A stretch of 50,012 bases of DNA from Candidatus Bipolaricaulota bacterium (GCA_018335015.1 JAGXKX010000005.1:1-50012), one strand, 5' to 3'; positions 29,129 through 39,182 are shown, numbered from the stretch's first letter. Notes: generated by a model from the letters alone, not told the origin. Numbers and translations are program-made.

Positions 29129-29875
29129 GTGAATTTTTCGAAGAGAAATTTAGTAATTTTCTCTCTTGTCTTACTATTGGTTACGCCCACTCTCGGAGTT
29201 CTGGCTCAGGAAGACGGGGCCGAGCAGCAATCAGGTCAGCAAGGACAACCCACTGTCTTAGCGACGGTAAACGGATCGGAGATAACTGATCAGCAACTAT
29301 CACAAAGGACTCAGGTGTATCAGATAATCATGACCCTCTCCCGGCAGTTCAGGTCTTTTGCGCAGTTCCTGATGACCAGCGAAGCCGGCAATACTTTCCT
29401 GACAGAATATCGAAAATACATGCTGGAAAATCTAATTGAGCAGGAGTTACAGCTACAGAAGATGGACGAACTCGGGATAGAGGTTAACGACGAGGAAATC
29501 CAGGAGCAAATTGATAACATTATCGAAAATAACGACCAGTTCGAGGACGAAAAAAGCCTCGAGGATTACCTGAAGAACAATCAAAATATGTCCCTTGACG
29601 ATCTTAAAGCGAGTATAAGACAAAACCTCAGGCAACAAAAACTGAGGGAAGAAGTAACCGGGCAAGTAGAGGTAACCGAAGAAGAAATAACTTCCTTTTA
29701 CGAACAAAACAAGCAGAATTATACGGACGATGAAGGCAACGTAAAGCCCCTAGAGGAAGTAAGAGATCAGATCGAAGGAACAATAAGAAATCAGAAGGGT
29801 AATGAAGCCTGGACCAATTGGCTCGAAGAGGTCAAAGAGGAAGCATCGATAGAGAAAAACCTAGAAAACTTATAA
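29129..29875 (+). CDS. Secreted SurA N-terminal-domain chaperone-like protein (no rotamase domain)
   Basis: Signal peptide FSLVLLLVTPTLGVLAQ; VNGSEITDQQLSQR; MLENLIEQELQLQKMDELGIEVNDEEIQEQI. Confidence 0.8.
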   Translation: MNFSKRNLVIFSLVLLLVTPTLGVLAQEDGAEQQSGQQGQPTVLATVNGSEITDQQLSQRTQVYQIIMTLSRQFRSFAQFLMTSEAGNTFLTEYRKYMLENLIEQELQLQKMDELGIEVNDEEIQEQIDNIIENNDQFEDEKSLEDYLKNNQNMSLDDLKASIRQNLRQQKLREEVTGQVEVTEEEITSFYEQNKQNYTDDEGNVKPLEEVRDQIEGTIRNQKGNEAWTNWLEEVKEEASIEKNLENL

Positions 29876-29908
29876 CCCCGGGTCGCTTATTCCGAAAGTC
29901 TATAAATA

Positions 29909-29956
29909 ATTCCAAGAAGAGCACACGACTTTACGTGCAGGTGCTCTTCTTGGAAT
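29909..29956. terminator. Bidirectional terminator with perfect 16-bp arms
   Basis: ATTCCAAGAAGAGCAC...GTGCTCTTCTTGGAAT between convergent surA-like and ddl. Confidence 0.88.
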
Positions 29957-30042
29957 CTTACTCTATTCAATGAATTTCTCTTTATAAGTTTCCTGAGCTT
30001 CCATGATGGATCTCTTCTTTAGACTACCTCCTGAAAAACCTA

Positions 30043-30990
30043 TCAATCCAGAGCAGAGATTGCCATCCTTTCTACAAGCTCACCGAAATCAATCCCTGCC
30101 TCCCTGGCCGCCTGAGGAAGGTCGCTAGTTTCGGTCATTCCAGGCAAAGTGTTTACTTCCAGGCCGTAGATTTCTTTCTCCTGACCAAGCATGAAATCAA
30201 CTCGACTATATCCCCTGCATTCGAATTCAGAATGGGCACGAAGAGCCTGATCCTTTACCGATTCCGCCAGGCTATCTGGTACCCGAGCCGGACAGATGAA
30301 CTCCGTTTCGCCGGGTGTATACTTTGCCGTGAAGTTAAAAAAACGTTCCCGCTCGACATTCATCTCAACCAGAGGTAAGGGGGTAGGTTCTCCATCCTCA
30401 TCCAGAACACCGGCCGTGACCTCCTTGCCGTCAATGTATTCCTCGATAAACAGGCGTCCGTATTCGGTCCTAACCTGATCTATTTTCTCAATCAGGTCCT
30501 CCTCGTTATCCGCTATCTCCACTCCTCGACTGGAACCTTCACCGACAGGTTTTACGATTACTGGATACGTTAGCTCGTCCGAAACCAGATCAATCAGCAG
30601 AGAGAAGGAGCGGCCCGCTCCTTCTACGTAGTCAGGGGTCTTGATCGAAGCCCGGCGAAAAGCCTCCTTGGAATATAACTTATTCATTGCGATCGAACTT
30701 CCCAGAGGACCCGTTCCCGTATAGGCAATATCCAGGATATCGAGTAAAGCCTGTATAGTACCGTCCTCGCCAATACCGCCGTGAAGTGTGTTAAACACGA
30801 TATCTGCATCCACTACCAGGTCCAGAATTTCGTCCTCGTGGCTGAATTCTCCCTTGATAGGATTAAACTCTTTCCTTCCCTTTTTCAGCGCTTCGTAAAC
30901 GTTATTACCACTCTTTAACGAGACTTCCCGCTCTGAGGAAGTACCTCCCATGAGAACACAAATGTCAAGTTCCTCGTCGAGCTTGACCAT
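30043..30990 (-). CDS. ddl: D-alanine--D-alanine ligase
   Basis: CVLMGGTSSEREVSLKSG, PVIVKPVGEGSSRGVE, EVNTLPGMTETSDLPQ; start at internal Met after aggagaaac. Confidence 0.95.
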   Translation of the reverse strand: MVKLDEELDICVLMGGTSSEREVSLKSGNNVYEALKKGRKEFNPIKGEFSHEDEILDLVVDADIVFNTLHGGIGEDGTIQALLDILDIAYTGTGPLGSSIAMNKLYSKEAFRRASIKTPDYVEGAGRSFSLLIDLVSDELTYPVIVKPVGEGSSRGVEIADNEEDLIEKIDQVRTEYGRLFIEEYIDGKEVTAGVLDEDGEPTPLPLVEMNVERERFFNFTAKYTPGETEFICPARVPDSLAESVKDQALRAHSEFECRGYSRVDFMLGQEKEIYGLEVNTLPGMTETSDLPQAAREAGIDFGELVERMAISALD

Positions 30991-31412
30991 AAAAGTTTCT
31001 CCTTTCAAAAGTTTATTTACAGGTTAATAGTAATTTCTCCCCGATAAAAGTCAAGAACCCCGCCGCCCCAAGGGACGGGGCTTTATCGGCAAGTGTTGAT
31101 AAAAGAAAGACTACGGGAACCCAATTCGAAAATAAAAAAATCCCCTCAGTAAAAGGAATATTTGGAATCTCCACTACTCAATTCTTTTTCCATCGTACGA
31201 AAGCGAAACTTAATTCATGAAGGTTGACTTCATTTTTCACCTACTAGCTCTCCACCCCTAACCTGGCAACTAATTTAACCTTTAAAACTCAGCAGTATAG
31301 GTAATCCGGCAGCCAGGTAAGAGGTGGAAAGGGTTATTCGGGCTAGTGATCTAAATCCGCCGTTGGTGAAAGAACTGAGCACTAATTAGTGAAAAAAAAT
31401 AACTTATTAGAA

Positions 31413-32294
31413 TTAACCCTGGAGCAACCTCGCGGCCTTAACCGTATTCGACATTATCAGGGTGGTAGTCATCGGTCCGACTCCTCCCGGAACCGGTGTT
31501 ATCCGGGATGCTTTCTCCTTCACGTTATCGTAATCCACGTCACCGGTTATGCCGCTCTCTGTCTCGTTTATTCCTACGTCCACCACCACGGTCCCTTCAG
31601 AGATCATATCAGCGGTTATAAAGTTCTTTTTACCCACTGAAGAACAAACAATATCCGCTCGCCGGGTCTTTTCTGGCAGATCGCCCGCCTGATATTCGCA
31701 GAGCGAAACCGTCGCATAGCCTTCCCGCAAAGCGAGCAGCGAAAGCGGGAGTCCAACAGCCCCGCCCCCAACGACGAGAAATTCCTTACCGGCAAGATCG
31801 ATATCCGAATACTTCAGTATTTCCATTACCGCGTAAGGGGTCGCCGGCAGCATGACTTCCGGATCATCCTTCAGGTCTTCGTAACTCGCCCTGACAGCTC
31901 CTCCCGAAAGCAACTTTCCGCTATTTGCCGGATTAATGCAGTCCACGTCCTTCTTCGGGTTTATCTCGTCCCTCAATTCTCCGATGTCCAGTCCCTCGGG
32001 TAATGGTAACTCGATAAATAACCCGTGAACGGACGGGTCTCCGTTTAACTCCCTTATCTTACTTACTAAATCTTCATTCGAAATACCCTCTTCTAGCTTG
32101 ACTCCTTTGTAATCTATCCCTAAATCCTCGGCCAGTTTCTTCTTCGTTCGGTAGTAAACCTTTGCTCCCGGATCATTGCCGACGAGAACGGGAGCAATTG
32201 CCGGTTGCACTCCCTCTTCTTTTAGACTTTCTACTTCCTGTTTCAGTTCTTCTCTGTAAGTTTCCGCTATTTGATTACCGTCTATCTTTGACAT
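31413..32294 (-). CDS. folD: Bifunctional methylenetetrahydrofolate dehydrogenase/cyclohydrolase
   Basis: VGNDPGAKVYYRTKKK, TPVPGGVGPMTTTLIMSNT; MSKIDG start after aggaggga. Confidence 0.95.
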   Translation of the reverse strand: MSKIDGNQIAETYREELKQEVESLKEEGVQPAIAPVLVGNDPGAKVYYRTKKKLAEDLGIDYKGVKLEEGISNEDLVSKIRELNGDPSVHGLFIELPLPEGLDIGELRDEINPKKDVDCINPANSGKLLSGGAVRASYEDLKDDPEVMLPATPYAVMEILKYSDIDLAGKEFLVVGGGAVGLPLSLLALREGYATVSLCEYQAGDLPEKTRRADIVCSSVGKKNFITADMISEGTVVVDVGINETESGITGDVDYDNVKEKASRITPVPGGVGPMTTTLIMSNTVKAARLLQG

Positions 32295-32308
32295 TGTCCC
32301 TCCTGGCG

Positions 32309-32878
32309 TCACATGTTGTTTTTCTCACTAATAAGAGTCAGGGCTTCGTCCCTGGCCGCCTTATCCGTCTTGAATTTGCCCCTTATCGCAGAAGTAACCA
32401 TTTTGGAGCCCGGTTTTTTTACTCCCCTTATCGTCATGCATAAGTGCTCCGCTCGTATTTTAACCAGAACTCCATAAGGTTCGATTTTTTCCATTAGAAC
32501 GTCGGCCACCTGAGATGTCAATCTCTCTTGAATATGCGGCCTGCTGGATGCGGTTTCCAGAGCTCGCGCCAGCTTACTCGCACCGACAATTCTGCCGTTT
32601 TTGGGCATGTAAACGATACTTGCTTCACCCATAATCGGAAGCAGGTGGTGCTCGCACAGGGACTGGAATGGTATGTCATCGAGCACCACCATCTCCTTAT
32701 AATCTTCCTGGAAAAACGTCGAAACCTCTTTACCCGGGTCGGTACCTATCCCGGAACAGATCTCTTCCATCATCCGGGCGACTCTCTCCGGAGTCTCTTT
32801 TAACCCGGGCCTGTGGAGGTCTTCTCCTATTCCTTCCAGTATTAATTCTGTTCCCTTGGCTATCTTTTCTCTGTCCAT
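32309..32878 (-). CDS. folE: GTP cyclohydrolase I
   Basis: SLCEHHLLPIMGEASIVYMPKNGRIVGASKLAR, HLCMTIRGVKKPGS. Confidence 0.95.
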   Translation of the reverse strand: MDREKIAKGTELILEGIGEDLHRPGLKETPERVARMMEEICSGIGTDPGKEVSTFFQEDYKEMVVLDDIPFQSLCEHHLLPIMGEASIVYMPKNGRIVGASKLARALETASSRPHIQERLTSQVADVLMEKIEPYGVLVKIRAEHLCMTIRGVKKPGSKMVTSAIRGKFKTDKAARDEALTLISEKNNM

Positions 32879-32899
32879 TTATTCTCCAAGATCTTTATA

Positions 32900-34633
32900 T
32901 TAGAATAAGCCTTCTACGTTGCCTTCTTCGTCAATATCTACGTCTTCGTAAGCGGGTTCGGACGGAAGGCCTGGCATGGTACTCATCTCTCCGCACAACG
33001 GGTAGACGAAACCTGCACCCACGCTAGCTCTAACCTCGCGAACCGGCAGGGTAAAGCCAGTCGGCACGCCCTTCTTCTTCGGGTCGTGCGAGAGTGACAG
33101 GTGGGTCTTCGCCATGCAAATCGGCAGATCGCCAAAGCCAGATTCCTCGTAGTCCTTTATTTGCTTTTCCGCTTTGTTCGCGTATTCGACTCCTTCGGCA
33201 CCGTAGATTTCCGTGGCGATGGTTTCTATCTTCTCTTTGATGGATTTATCCAGGTCGTAGAGGAACTCGAAGTTGGACTCTTCTTCAGTAGCCTGGACAG
33301 TAGCTTCGGCAAGATCGACCGCTCCCTCTCCACCATCGGTGAAGTGGTTTGACTCTACGGCGTCGAACGCGCCCGCTTCCAGCGCCTTTTCCTTTACCAG
33401 TTCTACTTCCTTGTCCGTGTCGGTGTGGAACCTGTTTACGGCAACCACAACCGGCACGCCGAATTTCTGGGCAATTTCTATGTTTTTAGCGAGGTTTTTT
33501 GTGCCTTTTTCGAGTAATTCCAGGTTTTCTTCTTTGTATACCGGGTCAAGTTCCTTACCTGCTACGACTTCAGGACCTCCACCGTGAGTTTTAAGTGCTC
33601 TCACAGTGGCAACGAGTACGACTGCGTCGGGTACGTTGCCGCTGTACCGACATTTGATATTGAAGAACTTCTCCATGCCGATATCAGCACCAAAGCCGGA
33701 TTCCGTAACTACGTAATCGGCAAGCTTTAGCCCAACCATGTCGGCCAGGTTGGAGCTATTGCCGTGAGCTATATTTGCAAACGGGCCGGCGTGGACGAAT
33801 GCTGGTTGGCCTTCCAAGGTCTGGAGCAGGTTGGGCTTTACGGTATCCTTCATAAGTACTGTCGCCGCTCCCGCCGCTCCGAGATCTTCTGCCGTAACCG
33901 GTTCTCCATCCCAGGAATATCCGAGAACGATCTTACCGATTCTCTCTCTGAGGTCATGAAGACCGTCCGTCAGTCCGAGTATCGCCATTAGCTCGGAAGC
34001 GACTGTGATGTCGAAAGCACTTTCTCTGGGGTAACCGTCCCACTTGCCGCCAAGGCCGACGTTTATGTTTCGCAGGGCCCGGTCGTTGAGGTCAACAACT
34101 CTATTCCACGTTATGGAGTATGGATTGATATCCAACTTCTCCTTGCCCTTCTCTTTCCACGCTTCGTCAGAGTAGTTCCGCTCGTGCATCAACCGGGCGT
34201 CTAGCGCTGCCGCTATAAGGTTGTGGGCCGCTCCTATGGCGTGAATATCCCCGGTGAGGTGGAGGTTAAAATCTTCCATCGGGATTACCTGCGAGTAACC
34301 TCCTCCAGCTGCTCCACCCTTGATGCCGAATGTCGGTCCCTGGGAAGGCTGGCGAATTGCAGTCATCACTTTCTTTCCAATCTTCCCCAGAGCCTGGGTT
34401 AGTCCGATATTCGTCGTAGTCTTTCCTTCGCCCAGGGGAGTCGGCTGGATAGCCGTCACGTCGATATATTTGCCATCCGGTTCTTCTTTTCTATCCTCGT
34501 ACGCATCGAGTTTCACTTTTGCCTTGTAGTCGCCGTAAAGTTCTAACTCGTCCCGGCTAAGTCCTACTTTTTTCGCAATTTCTTTTATTGGCTTTAAGTC
34601 AGCCGATTGAGCGATTTCAATATCGCTTTTCAT
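32900..34633 (-). CDS. fhs: Formate--tetrahydrofolate ligase
   Basis: [51 protein letters not shown]. Confidence 0.97.
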   Translation of the reverse strand: MKSDIEIAQSADLKPIKEIAKKVGLSRDELELYGDYKAKVKLDAYEDRKEEPDGKYIDVTAIQPTPLGEGKTTTNIGLTQALGKIGKKVMTAIRQPSQGPTFGIKGGAAGGGYSQVIPMEDFNLHLTGDIHAIGAAHNLIAAALDARLMHERNYSDEAWKEKGKEKLDINPYSITWNRVVDLNDRALRNINVGLGGKWDGYPRESAFDITVASELMAILGLTDGLHDLRERIGKIVLGYSWDGEPVTAEDLGAAGAATVLMKDTVKPNLLQTLEGQPAFVHAGPFANIAHGNSSNLADMVGLKLADYVVTESGFGADIGMEKFFNIKCRYSGNVPDAVVLVATVRALKTHGGGPEVVAGKELDPVYKEENLELLEKGTKNLAKNIEIAQKFGVPVVVAVNRFHTDTDKEVELVKEKALEAGAFDAVESNHFTDGGEGAVDLAEATVQATEEESNFEFLYDLDKSIKEKIETIATEIYGAEGVEYANKAEKQIKDYEESGFGDLPICMAKTHLSLSHDPKKKGVPTGFTLPVREVRASVGAGFVYPLCGEMSTMPGLPSEPAYEDVDIDEEGNVEGLF

Positions 34634-34731
34634 GAAATATACCTCCTGTTTGAATTAAGAATCGATCAAGATCCTAAATTTTTTTCGGCCTGCTTCCAGA
34701 CTGCCACCACGGGTACCGACATGGAATTCCA

Positions 34732-35517
34732 CTAATTGCCTCTCTTGTATTTAAGGTATTTTAGGCAATTTTTGTCCATGCCCAGAAGAGCCTCGGCAGC
34801 TTTTAGCGTATCCATCATGGGCTTGTCGGTCGGATCGATCAAAGCAGCGTCAAGCCCCGCCTCCAGCAACATAGCAAAAACGGTTCTGTTGATAAGCGCT
34901 CTGTCCGGAAGGCCAAAGGACATATTACTTAACCCGATATTTGTTTTTACACCAAACTTCTCCTTAATTTCCCTGACCGAGTCTATTACGTACCGTCCCT
35001 GTTCCTGATTGCTCCCTATCGTCATGGCTATAACGTCTATATAAAGCCGGTCCTCCTCTATCCCGAGACTGTCGCACTTTTTCAGCAACGCTTCCGTTTC
35101 GTTTAACCTGTCTTCTACCGTCTCGGGCATTCCTTCTTCTCCCATCGCTAAACCGATTATCTCGGCGTCGGAATCGGCCGCTACTTCTCTGGCCCTCGAT
35201 TTGTCTTCTTCGTTACTTATGGAGTTAATTACCGGCCTGTTTTCGACCTTCTCCAGGGCGAACTCCAGCACTTCCGGGTCCGGTGTATCTATACATATTC
35301 TGACGTCGTCGACTTCGTCTTCAACTAGATCGATCAGCCAATCCATGTCAGACTGTTCTTCTTCCATCGATTCCCCGGCATTAAGGTCAATTACGTCCGC
35401 CCCGGTTTCTGCTTGATCCCGAGCTAGCTTTCGAATGAGTTCCTCGTCCTTTTCCTTCAGGGCCTGCTTAACTTCGTCCCTAGTGGAATTGATTAATTCA
35501 CCAATTGTCAAGAACAT
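34732..35517 (-). CDS. Methyltetrahydrofolate:corrinoid methyltransferase (AcsE/MtgA-like)
   Basis: IGELINSTRDEVKQAL, GADVIDLNAGESMEEEQSDMDWLIDLV, LYIDVI, GLSNMSFGLPDRALINRTVFAMLLEAGLDAALIDPTD; colinear with AcsE. Confidence 0.88.
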   Translation of the reverse strand: MFLTIGELINSTRDEVKQALKEKDEELIRKLARDQAETGADVIDLNAGESMEEEQSDMDWLIDLVEDEVDDVRICIDTPDPEVLEFALEKVENRPVINSISNEEDKSRAREVAADSDAEIIGLAMGEEGMPETVEDRLNETEALLKKCDSLGIEEDRLYIDVIAMTIGSNQEQGRYVIDSVREIKEKFGVKTNIGLSNMSFGLPDRALINRTVFAMLLEAGLDAALIDPTDKPMMDTLKAAEALLGMDKNCLKYLKYKRGN

Positions 35518-35632
35518 AGATCTTTACCTCCAGATTTCAGGTTTTTCTTCTCAAGAAGTTTCTTTTTCCTTAACTTCCTAACGTTTAAACTACAACGGCG
35601 AATTATTACTTCATGCAATATGAAATCTCAGC

Positions 35633-37087
35633 TTAATCCCGGTCTTCTTTTCTCCACCTCAAAACGGGTTCGCGGGCGGCTTTTGTCTCATCCAGCCTGC
35701 CCACCGGGGTGGTCTTCGGAGCTTCGTGGAGCAATTCGGGGTCCTCCGAGGCCTCCTCTGCGATACTAAGCATTGCTTCTGCAAATTCATCCAGTGCTTC
35801 TTTGGGCTCCGTTTCAGTTGGTTCAACCATTAACGCCTCTTTAACGATTAACGGGAAGTAGACGGTCGGCGGGTGAAAACCGTAGTCCAGGAGTCTCTTG
35901 GCTATATCCACCGTTTTAATTCCCTCTCCCACCCCGCTCCCGCTGAGCACGAACTCGTGTTTACAGAGTCCTTCGTAGGCAACTCTGTACGCGTTCTTCA
36001 GCTGCTGCTTTAGATAGTTTGCGTTAAGCACGGCGTTCCCGCTAACTTCTCTTAAACCTTCATCCCCCAGGGCTTTAATGTAACTGTAAGCTTTAACCAT
36101 TATTCCAAACGGACCGGAAAAACTATTTACCTTGCCTATAGATCGCGACTTGTCATAAGAGAATTCGTAGCCATCCTCGTTTTTCTCAACAGTCGGCACG
36201 GGCAGGTAAGGTACCAGTTTACGATTAACTCCAACCGGTCCTGCCCCCGGACCACCGCCTCCGTGCGGCGTGCTAAATGTCTTGTGTAAATTGAAGTGAG
36301 TAATATCCATACCGATATCTCCGGGCCGGACCCTGCCCAGGAAAGCGTTGAGGTTAGCCCCATCGAAATAACACAATCCCCCGGCGTCGTGAACGATCTC
36401 CGCTATTTCGGTGATATCCGTTTCAAAAATACCCAGCGTATTGGGAACGGTGAGCATAATTCCCGCCGTAGTATCTCCAGCTGCACTCCTAAGTTGTTCG
36501 AGATCCACAGTCCCTTCTTCATTTGATTCTATCTCCATCGCGTCAAAACCAGCTACCGCCGCCGAAGCCGGGTTTGTACCGTGGGAGGAATCTGGAAGCA
36601 ATATTTCCCTTCTCTGATCCAGTTCACCGTTGTCCTCGTGATACTTTCGAATCATGAGCATACCCGTGAGTTCCCCATGAGCACCAGCCGCCGGTTGAAG
36701 CGCAATACCGGCCATTCCGGAGATACTTTTCAGCATCTCTCCAAGCTCGTACATCAACTCCAGGTTGCCCTGAACCAGGTCTTCCGAGGCCAAGGGATGT
36801 TGATTCTGAAATCGGGAATACTTAGCCAGATCCTCCATAGGCTTAGGGTTGTGCTTCATGGTGCAGGAACCAAGCGGATATAAACCGTCGTCCACGCCGT
36901 AATTCTTTTTCGAGAGTTCAGTGTAGTGCCGAATAAGCTCGGGCTGGCTAACTTCTGGAAGTCCCGGCTCGTCCGACCTCAATAATCTGTCGTCGAGTTC
37001 CTCCTCCGGGGTTACTTCCGCAAAGGTCTCCTCTTTAAAAGAAGTGCCCGTCTTACCTTGCTCGCTTTTATCGAAGATCGTGGTCAT
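35633..37087 (-). CDS. gcvPB: Glycine dehydrogenase (decarboxylating) subunit 2
   Basis: SCTMKHNPK, DSSHGTNPASAA, NLHKTFSTPHGGGGPGAGPVG; start re-assigned to MTTIFDKSEQ. Confidence 0.95.
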   Translation of the reverse strand: MTTIFDKSEQGKTGTSFKEETFAEVTPEEELDDRLLRSDEPGLPEVSQPELIRHYTELSKKNYGVDDGLYPLGSCTMKHNPKPMEDLAKYSRFQNQHPLASEDLVQGNLELMYELGEMLKSISGMAGIALQPAAGAHGELTGMLMIRKYHEDNGELDQRREILLPDSSHGTNPASAAVAGFDAMEIESNEEGTVDLEQLRSAAGDTTAGIMLTVPNTLGIFETDITEIAEIVHDAGGLCYFDGANLNAFLGRVRPGDIGMDITHFNLHKTFSTPHGGGGPGAGPVGVNRKLVPYLPVPTVEKNEDGYEFSYDKSRSIGKVNSFSGPFGIMVKAYSYIKALGDEGLREVSGNAVLNANYLKQQLKNAYRVAYEGLCKHEFVLSGSGVGEGIKTVDIAKRLLDYGFHPPTVYFPLIVKEALMVEPTETEPKEALDEFAEAMLSIAEEASEDPELLHEAPKTTPVGRLDETKAAREPVLRWRKEDRD

Positions 37088-37089
37088 CT

Positions 37090-38433
37090 CTATTCCACCT
37101 CGCCCCTCATCAAATCGACGAAATGATCCAATTCGTCCTTCTTCACCTTTTCCGTAACTGCAACGAGCAGGAGGTCTTCCCACCCCGCCTCTTTCAAGGT
37201 GTCGGGATGAAGAAGATCTACCCCGTTCTGCTTCATCTTCTCCCAGATATCACAGGGGTCACCGGGTACCTTGATCGCAAACTCATTAAAAAACGGCTGG
37301 TTCCAGGCCAGTTCAATCCCGGGCAGATCCGTGAGTTCATCCGCGAGGTAATGTGCTTTGTCCCAGTTAATCTTTGCAAGAGATTTGAGCCCGGAGGGAC
37401 CCAGAGAGGCAAGGTATACGGTAGCCGCTAAGGCATTTAATGCCTGATTCGTACAGATGTTGGACGTAGCTCTTTCCCTCTTTATGTGCTGCTCACGCGT
37501 CTGCAGAGCCATGACGTAACCTCCATTACCCTCTCGATCAACCGTCTTACCGGAAACCCTCCCCGGCAGGTAACGTAAGTAATCCTTCCTGGTAGCAAAA
37601 AGACCCAGTAATGGTCCCCCGAAATTCATTGGATTGCCCAGGGGTTGCCCTTCTCCTACCACTATGTCAGCCCCAAAGTTCCCCGGTGGCTCAAGTAAAC
37701 CGAGAGATATTGGGTTGGAACTCACGATAAGGAACGAATCTTTCAGCTCCTCCTTAAGCCCACTAAGGTCTTCGACAATTCCCATATAATTGGGGGACTG
37801 GACAACCAGCCCAGCAATAGAATCTTCGCTGGCCAGTATTTCCTCTAAATTAATCCTGTCGATCCGACCGTCCCTGGTGCCAAGCTCGATAACCTGATTT
37901 TCTTCCAGAGGCAGGTAAGTTTCGATTACGTCTCTATAGCGAGGATTCAGAGTCTCGCTTACGATAACTTTGTCTTTGCCCAGATACTCCTGAGCCATCA
38001 ATACGGCCTCGGCTGCCGCCGAACCCCCGTCGTACATGGAGGAATTTGCAATATCCATGCCAGTTAATTCAGATATTTCCGTCTGGAACTCGAACATCCA
38101 GGTTAGAGTGCCCTGGCTAATTTCTGCCTGATAGGGGGTATAAGCGGAATAGAATTCAGATCTCCCGGTGACGTGGGAAACTATGGAAGGAATGAAATGA
38201 TCGTAAAGCCCGGCGCCAAGTAGGCTCAATCGGTCGCCAGGCTTTTCGTTACGATCAGCTATCGCTTTGACGGATTCCTTTAATTCAAGCTCCGTCTCTC
38301 CTTGACCGTCTACTAAATCTTGCTCTACCTTCAGGTCATCCGGGATATCGGAAAACAATTCCCTAAGGGAATTGACGCCGATATCCTCGAGCATCTCCCT
38401 CCTGTCGCTGTCCGTATTGGGGATAAAATCCAT
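37090..38433 (-). CDS. gcvPA: Glycine dehydrogenase (decarboxylating) subunit 1
   Basis: FYSAYTPYQAEISQGTLTWMFEFQTEISELTGMDIANSSMYDG; NICTNQALNALAATVYL. Confidence 0.95.
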   Translation of the reverse strand: MDFIPNTDSDRREMLEDIGVNSLRELFSDIPDDLKVEQDLVDGQGETELELKESVKAIADRNEKPGDRLSLLGAGLYDHFIPSIVSHVTGRSEFYSAYTPYQAEISQGTLTWMFEFQTEISELTGMDIANSSMYDGGSAAAEAVLMAQEYLGKDKVIVSETLNPRYRDVIETYLPLEENQVIELGTRDGRIDRINLEEILASEDSIAGLVVQSPNYMGIVEDLSGLKEELKDSFLIVSSNPISLGLLEPPGNFGADIVVGEGQPLGNPMNFGGPLLGLFATRKDYLRYLPGRVSGKTVDREGNGGYVMALQTREQHIKRERATSNICTNQALNALAATVYLASLGPSGLKSLAKINWDKAHYLADELTDLPGIELAWNQPFFNEFAIKVPGDPCDIWEKMKQNGVDLLHPDTLKEAGWEDLLLVAVTEKVKKDELDHFVDLMRGEVE

Positions 38434-38447
38434 GAGGGATCCTGAAG

Positions 38448-39083
38448 TTAACTAGTTAACTTCTTAACAAGCCTGGATGCTGCCGCCGCGTCTGCCGCGT
38501 AACCGTCAGCGCCAATTTCATCCACGAAGTCCTGAGAAACGGGCGCGCCGCCAATGGCTACTTTCACCTGATCCCTGATGCCTTCTTCCTCCAGCGCTTC
38601 AATAACTTCGGGCATGTGAGTCATGGTGGTCGTCAGCAGGGCAGACATTCCAAGCACGTTTGCGTCGTTTTCCTTGACCGCCTCGACAAACTCCTCCGCG
38701 GGCGTTTCTGGACCAAGGTTGATGACCTCAAACCCGGCACCTTCAAGCATCATGCTAACCAGATTCTGGCCGATGTCGTGCAGATCACCTTCGACAGTCC
38801 CCATGACTACGATACCAGCTGGCTCGACACCGGATTCAGCCAGGAGTGGACGCAACAATTGCATGGCTCCTTTCATCGCCTCGGCAGAAAGCAACATCTC
38901 CGGAACGTACCTATCGCCACTTTCGTATTCCTCTCCGACCTCGTCCATTGCTGGAACCAGGCCTTCGTTCAGGATTTTTTCCGGCTCCAGGCCTTCATCT
39001 ATTGCCTTTTCAGTCAACTCCACCGTCTTGTCTTCGTCCATGTCGAACACAGCTTGACCCAATTCTTCAAGTAAGTCGCTCAT
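38448..39083 (-). CDS. Corrinoid (cobalamin-binding) methyl-carrier protein, MttC/MtgC-like
   Basis: GTVEGDLHDIGQNLVSMMLEGAGFEVINLG (DxHxxG cobalamin motif); N-terminal helical cap with EMLLSAEAMKGAMQLLRPLL. Confidence 0.92.
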   Translation of the reverse strand: MSDLLEELGQAVFDMDEDKTVELTEKAIDEGLEPEKILNEGLVPAMDEVGEEYESGDRYVPEMLLSAEAMKGAMQLLRPLLAESGVEPAGIVVMGTVEGDLHDIGQNLVSMMLEGAGFEVINLGPETPAEEFVEAVKENDANVLGMSALLTTTMTHMPEVIEALEEEGIRDQVKVAIGGAPVSQDFVDEIGADGYAADAAAASRLVKKLTS

Positions 39084-39163
39084 TCTAACATAAACCTCCT
39101 CAAGTCTTTTTTACCCTTTGTGAGATCATTATATCCCTTGAAACTGCAGTTACAAGCAAAAAG

Positions 39164-39182
39164 GTGGGATAAATTATCCCAC
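39164..39182. promoter_or_regulatory. Perfect palindrome upstream of the corrinoid gene (operator or small terminator)
   Basis: GTGGGATAA-A-TTATCCCAC, about 80 bp upstream of the corrinoid protein start; followed on the minus strand by CTTTTTG. Confidence 0.45.

Noticed and set aside
31040-31085. IS200/IS605-like end (CCCCGCCGCCCCAAGGGACGGGG)
   Set aside because: No TnpA/TnpB or second end nearby; a terminator-like hairpin upstream of ddl is the simpler explanation.
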